DNA from: Promethearchaeia archaeon
GTDB taxonomy: Archaea > Asgardarchaeota > Lokiarchaeia > Sigyniarchaeales > SOKP01
Direction: 5' to 3'
DNA length: 64,000 nt
NCBI GenBank assembly: GCA_029856145.1
Contig: JAHQWK010000023.1
Coordinates: 1 to 64,000, forward strand
Numbering within the stretch: position 1 is the stretch's first letter; the number at the start of each line of letters is the position of its first letter. The position numbers and the translations under genes are program-made. The notes under the pieces are model-generated. The model did not search any database and was not told the DNA's origin. It saw only the letters and a program-made list of their open reading frames with translations. Shown here piece by piece: positions 34,779 through 42,820 of this stretch.

Positions 34779-36569
34779 ATGACACAAGAAGAAATTGCGT
34801 GGGATTTAACAGAAATATATTCTGGTTATGATGACCCTAAAATCACTGAAAATATGAATAGACTTTCGAAAGAAGCTATTGATTTCATAAAGGATTATAA
34901 AGGGAAAATCAATACCCCTGATTTCACATCTCAAAAATTATTAGAATTATTCCAAAAACAAGAAAAATTTATGGCTAATATTGATGAAATAGAACTTTAT
35001 TCAAATAGATTATATAGTGGGAATATGACTATTCCTGAAAGTGAAACGTTGAAAAATCGAGTTGAAGATTTTACAACCAAGATTGCTAAAGATTTAGCAT
35101 TTCTAGAGTTAGAAGTTGCTAAATATGTATACAAAAATGGTAAGATAATAGATGATCCAATTCTCTCTAATTACAAACACAGATTAGAAAAAATTAAAAG
35201 AGCATATCCTCATTATTTATCGGAAGTGGAAGAGCAATTAATCCTTGAAAAAGATCAATATGGAGTTAGAGCTTGGAGTAATCTACAGTCAAAATGGCTA
35301 AATACAAGAAAAATAGTAGTAAATGTTGAGGGCGAAGAAAAAGAATTATCATATGGAGAAGTTAATGCTTTACTTAGACACCCAGATAGAACAACACGAA
35401 TATCAGCGAATAAATCTATATATGGTTTATTAGGCAAAGAAGAATATGTATTTTCCTCAGCTCTACGAAGTGTTTGTGGAGATTGGCTTAATAATTCAAA
35501 AAGACGGAAATATGACAGCCCAATGCATGATAGTCTTATTGTAAACGATACAACTCAGGAGATTATTGATAATTTAATGAAAGCAATTGAAGAAGGTGTA
35601 GGAGTATATCGTAAATATTTAAATCTCAAGACGAAAATTTTAGGTTTTCCAAAATTAAACTGTGCTGATGTTCGTGCTCCGCTTCCGATTGCTCAACATA
35701 AAAACTATTCATGGGACAAAGCGAAAGAACTTGTAATTCAGGCTTATGAAAAATTTGATCATGGATTTGTAAATTATGTAGAAGATATGTTCAACCGAAA
35801 TCATATCGATGCAAGTCCTAGAAGGGGTAAGAGAAATGGAGCAAATTGTGCCTCATGGTTTAAGGGTACGTCTGCTTTTATTCTTATGACGTATACCGGC
35901 GAAATAAATGAAATTTTTACTCTTATTCATGAACTTGGACATGCTATCCATGATTATTTAGCCATTCAAAAACAAACTTACATTAACATTCATCCTGGTT
36001 ACACAGTTGCAGAAACCGCATCTACTTTTGGGGAATTACTCTTAACAGATCTCCTTCTTGAAACTGCAGAATCAAAAGAAGAAAAGATGGCAATATTGGG
36101 AAATATACTAGATGATGCGGGACAAGCTGCTTTTCAAGTGAGTGCAAGAGTTTGGTTTGAACAAGACTTATATAAAGCTATTGATAAAGGCGAGAATTTA
36201 GATGGAAAAACGATTTCAAAATATTGGTGTGCGGGAAGAGATAAAATATATGGAGACTCTGTAGAATGGTTTGAAGAGATGGACTGGGAATGGACCATGA
36301 AACCACATTATTATATTCCAAATTTTCGATTCTATAATTATCCCTATGTTTATGCCCAATTATTCGTTTATGCTTTATATCAAACCTATAAAAAAGAGGG
36401 CAAAGAATTTGTTCCAAAATTCAAGAAACTTCTCGCTGCAGGAGGGAGTGTTTCGCCTGAGGAGCTTGGTAAAATTGTGGGATTAGATATCACCAAAAAA
36501 GATTTCTGGAAATTAGGAATAAAGCAATATGAAGATTTCGTAAACCAATTGGAAAAACTTATGAAATAG
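34779..36569 (+). CDS. pepF: Oligoendopeptidase F (M3 family metallopeptidase)
   Basis: 596 residues from ATG 34779; an upstream TTG would add 17 poorly coding residues. The M3 zinc site is HELGH at 384-388 (TLIHELGHAIHDY), followed by GYTVAETASTFGELL with the third ligand Glu. The N-terminal half is the helical PepF region (WDLTEIYSGYDD). It is a cytosolic enzyme that cuts short oligopeptides, in line with a peptide-using lifestyle. It is of normal length. Confidence 0.94.
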   Translation: MTQEEIAWDLTEIYSGYDDPKITENMNRLSKEAIDFIKDYKGKINTPDFTSQKLLELFQKQEKFMANIDEIELYSNRLYSGNMTIPESETLKNRVEDFTTKIAKDLAFLELEVAKYVYKNGKIIDDPILSNYKHRLEKIKRAYPHYLSEVEEQLILEKDQYGVRAWSNLQSKWLNTRKIVVNVEGEEKELSYGEVNALLRHPDRTTRISANKSIYGLLGKEEYVFSSALRSVCGDWLNNSKRRKYDSPMHDSLIVNDTTQEIIDNLMKAIEEGVGVYRKYLNLKTKILGFPKLNCADVRAPLPIAQHKNYSWDKAKELVIQAYEKFDHGFVNYVEDMFNRNHIDASPRRGKRNGANCASWFKGTSAFILMTYTGEINEIFTLIHELGHAIHDYLAIQKQTYINIHPGYTVAETASTFGELLLTDLLLETAESKEEKMAILGNILDDAGQAAFQVSARVWFEQDLYKAIDKGENLDGKTISKYWCAGRDKIYGDSVEWFEEMDWEWTMKPHYYIPNFRFYNYPYVYAQLFVYALYQTYKKEGKEFVPKFKKLLAAGGSVSPEELGKIVGLDITKKDFWKLGIKQYEDFVNQLEKLMK

Positions 36570-36660
36570 TACATTCTGCTAATAAAAAAAAATTATTTTT
36601 TTTATAAATTTCTTTCCTTCCTTTTAAAAAACTTTATTTTGAATTTTCTTTACAATTTTG

Positions 36661-36899
36661 CAGCAGAAGATTTAGTATTGTGAAGTGGAGCTCTTGCCAT
36701 GGATTTTTTTTTACTTCCCATGGCAAGAGTTGTGAACAAATGGCTAATTGCTTGCTCTGTCCTGTAAGGGGTGGATGAAGGAAGCTTGGAGGTAATAAAT
36801 TAATAAACAAATTTATCTAAGGTGTAGAGTTTGAACTTTTCTTTATGGAATCATACTTATACTTTTATCAGCACAATTGAATGTCAATCCATCCACCCA
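36661..36899. ncRNA. Candidate structured RNA or strong hairpin region
   Basis: A 12-14 bp stem joins CTCTTGCCATGG (36691-36702) and CCATGGCAAGAG (36718-36729) around a T-rich loop. GGGTGGATG (36769-36777) pairs over a distance with CATCCACCC (36890-36898), and between them ATAAATT/AATTTAT (about 36795-36817) forms a small hairpin. The GC content of the paired parts is well above the surroundings. It lies between convergent genes and has no open frame. Strand unknown. It does not show RNase P RNA signatures. A mobile-element end is another possibility. Confidence 0.45.
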
Positions 36900-36951
36900 A
36901 GTTCTGAATTTTATATCATTACCAGACTTTTTTTAAACACCTCCTTATTGT

Positions 36952-37245
36952 TTATTCATAGAGTATAACATAACCTTTTATTTCCATATTTTTTTGACGC
37001 TTAAATCTTTTAGAAGTTTCGCAATTCCAATCATAATAAATAGGTTCTTCATCATCAACAACAATCATTTCTAAGATTTCTTTTGTGTATAATTCAAAAG
37101 ATTCATAATTTATTATATCGGGATTACAATTCCATTTATGATCTTTTTTACTGGCACTAAATATCATACCAAAATGAATGGAATTACAGCAGCTAATTTT
37201 TCTTCCATAAGAAAATTCTTCTCCACATTCCTCGCATTTTATCAT
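36952..37245 (-). CDS. Zinc-knuckle protein, hypothetical
   Basis: 97 residues. The first ATG (37263) overlaps the ribosome-binding site GGGAGGT, so the ATG at 37245, nine bases after it, is the better start (MIKCEECGEEF). Cysteines C4 and C7 with a CC pair near residue 20 and Cys44 may bind zinc. The rest is acidic and unfamiliar (EILEMIVVDDEEPIYYDW). It follows the small helical gene by about 29 bases from the chosen start, as a two-gene unit. Confidence 0.5.
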   Translation of the reverse strand: MIKCEECGEEFSYGRKISCCNSIHFGMIFSASKKDHKWNCNPDIINYESFELYTKEILEMIVVDDEEPIYYDWNCETSKRFKRQKNMEIKGYVILYE

Positions 37246-37274
37246 CAATTTTTTACCTCCCATTTTATTTTGCT

Positions 37275-37529
37275 TTATAGGGCTTCGTACTTTCTTGGCT
37301 TTTTATCATAGTGGATTATTAGTTTCTCCGGCATTTTTTCTTTAATTCTTTTTATTATTTTTGAAAGTCCATTAGGGCTACTATACCCCATAGCCACTGA
37401 CCACTCTGCTGCTGAAGAAATTCCAATTTCTTTTAACTTTTCTAAACATATTTGCTCATATGTTCTTGGAATATTTTCAATCATCTTTAACTTCTCTTGA
37501 AATCGAGTTCTAAATTGTTTTAAGGTCAT
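37275..37529 (-). CDS. Small helical, possibly DNA-binding protein
   Basis: 84 residues, basic and helical: FRTRFQEKLKMIENIPRTY, then ICLEKLKEIGISSAAEWSVAMGYSSPNGLSKIIKRI. The segment with IGISSAAEWSVAMGYSSPNG could be a helix-turn-helix. No family recognised. It leads a two-gene unit with the zinc-knuckle protein. The pair has no obvious link to either neighbour and sits beside strong hairpins, so it may be part of an accessory or mobile piece. Confidence 0.5.
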   Translation of the reverse strand: MTLKQFRTRFQEKLKMIENIPRTYEQICLEKLKEIGISSAAEWSVAMGYSSPNGLSKIIKRIKEKMPEKLIIHYDKKPRKYEAL

Positions 37530-37851
37530 TTTTTTTTCAATAAATTATATTATCTGTGGGAAAGATTTCCCACTATTCTTTTATGATTAAATAACTATAC
37601 ATATTTATAAACTTATCGATCAAAATCTAAACATTTTTGTAAATTATGAAATTGAATACTGAATAATCATATAGGTATTGGTTCAAATTTATGAAAATTA
37701 TTACAATAAATTGTTATTTTTGGTTTTCAAGAATAAACATTATTATAAAACACAGTTAAATAACTAAACAAATTCATAAATCTCTTAAAATAACTAAATA
37801 ATGTATTTAAGAAAGATCAAAAAAAGATTTGTTTTCGAGAAATAATACATA
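37530..37851. other. AT-rich intergenic region
   Basis: About 320 bases without a coding frame, between the start of the small helical gene and the end of the Lrp-type gene on the same strand. It contains several TATA-like stretches (for example TATTTATAAAC near 37601) but no clear RNA structure. Confidence 0.4.
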
Positions 37852-38349
37852 TTACTTTTTTTTTCCTTCCTTTTCTAATAATTCTATAAATGAACTACTT
37901 TCTTTAATAATATTTAAGACGATATGAGTGTTAGTACGCTCGACATAAGGAGAAGTATGAATTTCCTTTATCATTTTACTTAGATCTTCTCGATTATTAA
38001 ATCTCGTGAGAATTAAAGCATCGTATTCTCCAGTAATATCGTAAACTGCAAAGACATTTGGATTTTTTGCAATACTACGTTCAACTTCTAGCATTTTTCC
38101 TTTTGAAATCGTTAATTCGATAACAGCAATAATATCGTATCCCAGTTTTTCATAATCGATATTCACAGCATAATTTTTAATAATACCTTTATTTTCTAAC
38201 TCTTCTACATGCCTTTTAATCGTTACAGGTGATTTATTATCCAAATCTTTCGCTATTTGGCGAAGTGAGATTCGACTATCTTCACTTAATTTCTTTAGAA
38301 TTTTAATATCTATTTTAGAAAATTCTTTAAAACTTGAATTCACAGTCAT
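37852..38349 (-). CDS. Lrp/AsnC-family transcriptional regulator
   Basis: 165 residues. The N-terminal AsnC-type helix-turn-helix reads SRISLRQIAKDLDNKSPVT-IKRHVEELENKGII; the C-terminal RAM effector domain has YDIIAVIELTISKGKM, VFAVYDITGEYDALI and a closing ...NTHIVLNIIKE strand. It is divergent from glnA (248 bases between starts) and so may control it in response to glutamine or another amino acid. Repeated GATCA sites in the shared upstream region support this. Confidence 0.92.
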   Translation of the reverse strand: MTVNSSFKEFSKIDIKILKKLSEDSRISLRQIAKDLDNKSPVTIKRHVEELENKGIIKNYAVNIDYEKLGYDIIAVIELTISKGKMLEVERSIAKNPNVFAVYDITGEYDALILTRFNNREDLSKMIKEIHTSPYVERTNTHIVLNIIKESSSFIELLEKEGKKK

Positions 38350-38420
38350 AATGCTACATAATTATATAATTATTATAAAAGTATGCAATCGTTCATAAGA
38401 CACATGCAAAAATAATCAGA

Positions 38421-38522
38421 TGATCATTATTTATTGCGACAAAAATCACCAAATTAAATGAACGATCACTCTATTTAATTATTATTGAACATTTATAAAC
38501 TTTTTCCTCTAGGAAGTGATCA
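38421..38522. promoter_or_regulatory. Repeated TGATCA/AGTGATCA sites and TATA box in the lrp-glnA intergenic region
   Basis: Three related sites: TGATCA (38421-38426), CGATCACT (38463-38470) and AGTGATCA (38515-38522). The last two are inverted with respect to each other. ATTTATAAAC at 38491-38500 is a good TATA box, so the third site would lie at the transcription start and could block it. AGTGATCA also occurs ahead of the molybdopterin oxidoreductase (54232-54239). Binding by the adjacent Lrp-type protein is inference. Confidence 0.4.
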
Positions 38523-38597
38523 AAAAATCAGATTTAAATATAATTATGTACTATCTGATAATATTGAAATTAAAAAAATATTTGAATTTGATTATTT

Positions 38598-39956
38598 ATG
38601 ATTGAAAGAGACAATCCAAAAAGGAAAGATTTATGTGACAGAGTTATTGAAACTGTGAAGGAAAATGATATTAAATTCATATACCTTCAATTTACGGACA
38701 TCCATGGCATTATCAAAAGTTTTGAAATTAATAGTAAACGGATTGAGGATTTCTTCGATATTGGTGAAAGTTTTGATGGAAGTTCTATCACTGGGTATGG
38801 AGCGATCGAAGAATCTGATAAAGTAGCATTACCTGATCCATCTACATTTTATATAATACCATGGAGGAATGATAATCGGAAGGTTGCGAGAGTTTTTTGT
38901 GATATTTATAACCCAGATGGCACGAGGTATAGCGGAGATCCTCGTTTCATTCTTCAAAAAGCTGTCAAAAAGGCTGAACAACATGGATATACTTTTTATT
39001 GTGCCCCCGAAATGGAATTTTTTATTCTTGAAAAGGGTACTAAAGAAGAAGTATTTAATCCCTCTGATATGAGAGGTTATTTTGATTATGATCCCTATGA
39101 TATTAATGAAAGAATGCGGTATACGATAGCAGAATATTGTGATGTAATGGGAATTGAGATTGAGGCGCTCCATCATGAAGTCGCTTTAGGGCAACATGAG
39201 GTTGATTTTCGTTATGATAAAGCAGTTAACTCTGCGGATAATACTAATACAATTAAAATGATAATTAAAACTGTAGCTGCAAAGAATAATATGACTGCTA
39301 CATTTATGCCTAAACCTTTTCATGGTATAAATGGTTCTGGTATGCATGTTCATCAATCATTGTGGAAAAATGGAAATAACGTTTTTTATGATAAAGCAGA
39401 TAAAGATAATATTTCTATTATAATGAAAAAATGGATTGGTGGGCAATTGAAACATGCTCAAGCAATGTGTGCTGTATTAAGCAGTTGGCCAAATTCTTAT
39501 AAGAGATTAGTTCCTGGATATGAAGCTCCTGTGTATATTGCGTGGGGATTTAGAAATCGTTCACCGCTTATCCGAGTTCCTGATTTTCATGGAAAACCTA
39601 ATGCTGCTCGATGTGAGATTCGATGTCCTGATCCCGCAGGAAACCCTTATCTTCAATTTGCGGTCTTATTATCTACAGGTTTAGATGGAGTTCTATCAGA
39701 AAGTACTGAGATACCTGAACACCGAGATGAAAATGTTTATAAACTCACAACAAAAGATATGGAAAAAGCAGGTATAAAAGCACTGCCAGGAAGTCTAAGT
39801 GAAGCATTAAAAGAATTTAGACAATCAGAATTCATGAAAGAAGTATTTGGAGAACAACCATTCAAGAATTTCTATTATGCTAAATTGGAAGAAAATGATA
39901 AGTATAAAGTAATAGTGAATGAGTGGGAGAGGTCAAGGTATATAACTCGTTTATAA
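38598..39956 (+). CDS. glnA: Glutamine synthetase, type I
   Basis: 452 residues, GSI-alpha length. Motifs: FDGSSITGYGAIEESD near the N-terminus, APEMEFFIL (metal ligands), KPFHGINGSGMHVHQSL, NSYKRLVPGYEAP, GFRNRSPLIRVP and ARCEIRCPDPAGNPYLQ. It condenses glutamate and ammonia with ATP. The adenylylation loop of bacterial GSI-beta is not evident (VYKLTTKDM at that place). Its divergent neighbour is an Lrp-type regulator. With GDH and carAB in the window it forms the entry to glutamine-dependent pathways. Confidence 0.96.
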   Translation: MIERDNPKRKDLCDRVIETVKENDIKFIYLQFTDIHGIIKSFEINSKRIEDFFDIGESFDGSSITGYGAIEESDKVALPDPSTFYIIPWRNDNRKVARVFCDIYNPDGTRYSGDPRFILQKAVKKAEQHGYTFYCAPEMEFFILEKGTKEEVFNPSDMRGYFDYDPYDINERMRYTIAEYCDVMGIEIEALHHEVALGQHEVDFRYDKAVNSADNTNTIKMIIKTVAAKNNMTATFMPKPFHGINGSGMHVHQSLWKNGNNVFYDKADKDNISIIMKKWIGGQLKHAQAMCAVLSSWPNSYKRLVPGYEAPVYIAWGFRNRSPLIRVPDFHGKPNAARCEIRCPDPAGNPYLQFAVLLSTGLDGVLSESTEIPEHRDENVYKLTTKDMEKAGIKALPGSLSEALKEFRQSEFMKEVFGEQPFKNFYYAKLEENDKYKVIVNEWERSRYITRL

Positions 39957-40003
39957 TATTAAATACTGTCAATTCCTTGATGATCTTAACTTTTAACAAT
40001 CGA

Positions 40004-40255
40004 TTAAAATAATTCAGGGTACATCTTTTCAATATTTTCCATAGCTTCAAAAAGTAAATTGTTCAATATAATATTGTCATACACATATGTATGTTCTAGC
40101 ATATAATCTAAAATAGCGTTGGCAATTTCCTTATCTTTTTTAGTAAAGTTTTCTTTTTTAAATTTAAACAGAATGTTGAATTCTTCTTTTATCCATACCA
40201 ACTCTTCTTTCAAACTCTCTTCTAAAATTTCATGATGTCTAACACTAACTTTCAT
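40004..40255 (-). CDS. Small hypothetical helical protein
   Basis: 83 residues: MKVSVRHHEILEESLKEEL followed by charged helices and ending FEAMENIEKMYPELF. AGGTAT lies upstream of the ATG. Acidic, soluble, no motif recognised. It is convergent with glnA, 47 bases apart. Confidence 0.55.
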   Translation of the reverse strand: MKVSVRHHEILEESLKEELVWIKEEFNILFKFKKENFTKKDKEIANAILDYMLEHTYVYDNIILNNLLFEAMENIEKMYPELF

Positions 40256-40514
40256 TATAATACCTCAATCCTATAAAAATTATATAATCTTACTTGTTCT
40301 TTATGGTAGATGAAATAACATAATTATAAATATTTTTTATAGACCATTTTTTGTATAGTACCCAAGATATCATACAAAAAGATTTATAAAGTGATTTTTT
40401 TCGAATTAGCCGTTAAAGATTTGTATTATTCAAAATATTTATATAAACTCATAACATTATTGCATTTTAACTAATTATTATATACTAAACGTATATTCTA
40501 AGAGGCGATATTTA

Positions 40515-42098
40515 ATTTCTGATTTAAATGAAAATACAAATGTAAAATCAAATGCAATAAAAGAATGGTATCAAAACTTAAAGGAGAGTCATAGAAATAT
40601 TTTTTTAACATTTTTTATAGCGATCTTAATTCTCCTCATTGGATTAATACTAGGTTTTGCTTTTACGATAGGTATACCAGGTGACATAGCAATCGCAATG
40701 ACAAAAGTCCCCAGTATTTTACAATTATGCATATTACCAGTTTTAGTTGGTGTAGGTTTATCGATTTTATTTGGCAGAGTTTCTTCTAAAGTTAAGGGTA
40801 GATGGTTTGATAAACTAATCCAATTATTTTGTATATTGGCAATTTCAGCGCCTGTATTCTATATTGGGATGGCACTTCAATACAATCTGTGTTATGTGGC
40901 GGGACTCTGTAGTTTTGTAGGAAACTATGTATTACCGCATTCTATTTTACTTATTGTAATTCCTGCACTTATTATTTGGCAAACCCACCCTTATTTCATA
41001 AATAGAACACATAAAAAGTCAGTAATTTCGAATACTCTCATAACTGGAATAAGTTTAGGTTTTGTTTTATTTGTTTATACATTATTAGATATAACATTTG
41101 GTCTAAATGGATTTGGGGATCTTTTAGTAAATTCAATAAATTTCGGTAGTTATACTGGAGTTTTATTTGTTCTAATAATAATTTTCTTTATAGTGACGCT
41201 ATTCTCAAACCTGCTTTTCAGTGGCTCTAGATACATACAAAGTGAATATTTTAAGCGAAAAACTGAGTTTATAGATGAAGTAAATACAGAAAAAGAAAGC
41301 GATGAAATTACTATTAGTACGAAAATAAAGACGTATTTATTGAACAGGCTTAAATCACCCTATTTTTACATTGGTGCGGTTTTAGTGTCTATCATTATTG
41401 TTATTGCGATATCCCCGAATTTGTTAACACCATACTCCTTACAAGAAGCTGTGGGTATTTACCCCGGATCTTGGGACCCTCCATCTCCAGACCACCCCTT
41501 AGGACAAGGAGTATTTGGACGAGATATACTAGCGCTAATAGCGTGGGGGATACAAGATTTAATTCTTTTTGGCATTGGAGCAGTTCTTATAGGTTTGATA
41601 GGGGGAGTAATATTAGGAGTAATATTAGGGTATATTGTTGGGAAATTCAATCGATGGGGATATAACGCTGTTATTGGATCTATGATACTTTTTTATATAC
41701 TTCCAATATTTGTTTATGTTATAGTGTCGATGACTATATTTGGATCTTCAAGTCTTATAACCATGTTAACTATTGGTGTTTTATTAATACCTAGTTTTGC
41801 ACGAGGATTTTTACCCGGTGTATCAAGGAAGAGCAATATAGAAAGAGGTGTTAAATCGCTAATCAGCCAAATTCCATTAAATTTTGCAATTTTTGCTATG
41901 ATCTATACCGCAATAGGATTTTTAGGGTTTTCGGGGTTACCATATCAATTGGGAAATATAATTAGTCAAGCGCGTTCACAAATACTTATAGCACCTTGGG
42001 GTTTCAGTTGGGCTGGAGCTATGATTTCAATAATAATCTTAAGTTTTCTCCTTTTCCATATAGGACTCAAGGATTATAAACCAAAACTAAGAAAATAA
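40515..42098 (+). CDS. Fused DppB-DppC-type ABC permease; probable ATT start
   Basis: The ATG at 40698 gives 466 residues, but the frame is open and clearly coding upstream (SDLNENTNVKSNAIKEWYQ, then a transmembrane segment FLTFFIAILILLIGLIL), and only ATT at 40515 has a ribosome-binding site (GAGGCGAT, 5 bases before). That gives 527 residues. The first half matches DppB (PVLVGVGLSILFG, LDITFGLNGFGDLLVNSI); the second half matches DppC (PPSPDHPLGQGVFGRDILALIAWG, then the permease core). Peptide permeases are normally two proteins; here they are one. No ATPase or binding protein is adjacent. A TATA box lies at 40438-40447. Confidence 0.75.
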   Translation: MSDLNENTNVKSNAIKEWYQNLKESHRNIFLTFFIAILILLIGLILGFAFTIGIPGDIAIAMTKVPSILQLCILPVLVGVGLSILFGRVSSKVKGRWFDKLIQLFCILAISAPVFYIGMALQYNLCYVAGLCSFVGNYVLPHSILLIVIPALIIWQTHPYFINRTHKKSVISNTLITGISLGFVLFVYTLLDITFGLNGFGDLLVNSINFGSYTGVLFVLIIIFFIVTLFSNLLFSGSRYIQSEYFKRKTEFIDEVNTEKESDEITISTKIKTYLLNRLKSPYFYIGAVLVSIIIVIAISPNLLTPYSLQEAVGIYPGSWDPPSPDHPLGQGVFGRDILALIAWGIQDLILFGIGAVLIGLIGGVILGVILGYIVGKFNRWGYNAVIGSMILFYILPIFVYVIVSMTIFGSSSLITMLTIGVLLIPSFARGFLPGVSRKSNIERGVKSLISQIPLNFAIFAMIYTAIGFLGFSGLPYQLGNIISQARSQILIAPWGFSWAGAMISIIILSFLLFHIGLKDYKPKLRK

Positions 42099-42237
42099 TT
42101 TCAATAATTTTTTTTATTTCTTTTTGTATTAAAAATACCATTATTTTGTAAATATAATTTTATATAAGTTTTTTAAAAAATTGTATATTATTATGTGTTA
42201 TCTCTAAATTTCGAAAAGAATTAGAGGAAAGAATTTT

Positions 42238-42771
42238 ATGGCAGAAACTAAAGATTTTGTTTTTATATTTCCTATAATCGCTGCAGCAGTGTTATTGATA
42301 TCACTTTTATTCCCAATAATGTCAGTAAGCATATTTTATTCTGGAATTATTGATCCTGCTATAGTTGGAGATTTACTACCATTTGGAGGAGGAATCATGG
42401 ACGAACTTGCTCCATTCCTCTTATTAGTTCCCGAACTATCAAGTCTTCAAAGTGGGTTCTTATTTCTTGGAATTGGTTTTACTGCCTTTTTCATACTTGG
42501 AGCTGTGCTATTAATAGTTTCAGGAATTCGAGTTAAAACCGGCAGAAAAGAACTTAAAAAAGCGAGAAAAAAATGGTTAAGAAATGGATTATCTTATATT
42601 ATATCTGAAATGATATTATTTTTAATTTTGCTATATGGGGTTCCATACGGTTTTCAACAACTTGGGATTGCACTTGAAATAAGCTTTTTTATGGGAATTG
42701 GGATGATTTTAATAATCATTGCAGGGGGAATATTAATTTTAGCATATATCCTCGCAAAAATAAAAGACTAA
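42238..42771 (+). CDS. Four-helix membrane protein, hypothetical
   Basis: 177 residues with four hydrophobic segments (about 9-28, 78-100, 124-142 and 148-172) and a basic loop RVKTGRKELKKARKKW between the second and third. GAGGAAAG precedes the ATG. No family recognised. It follows the fused permease by 139 bases and could be an accessory subunit, but nothing shows that directly. Confidence 0.55.
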   Translation: MAETKDFVFIFPIIAAAVLLISLLFPIMSVSIFYSGIIDPAIVGDLLPFGGGIMDELAPFLLLVPELSSLQSGFLFLGIGFTAFFILGAVLLIVSGIRVKTGRKELKKARKKWLRNGLSYIISEMILFLILLYGVPYGFQQLGIALEISFFMGIGMILIIIAGGILILAYILAKIKD

Positions 42772-42820
42772 TTAAGAATTAAACTTTTTTCTATTTTTTT
42801 AATGATTAACATCAAGCATT

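Noticed and set aside
36661..36899. RNase P RNA at the structured region
   Set aside because: Neither strand shows the conserved GAGGAAAGUC-type segment or its distal partner, and the length and stem order do not fit.
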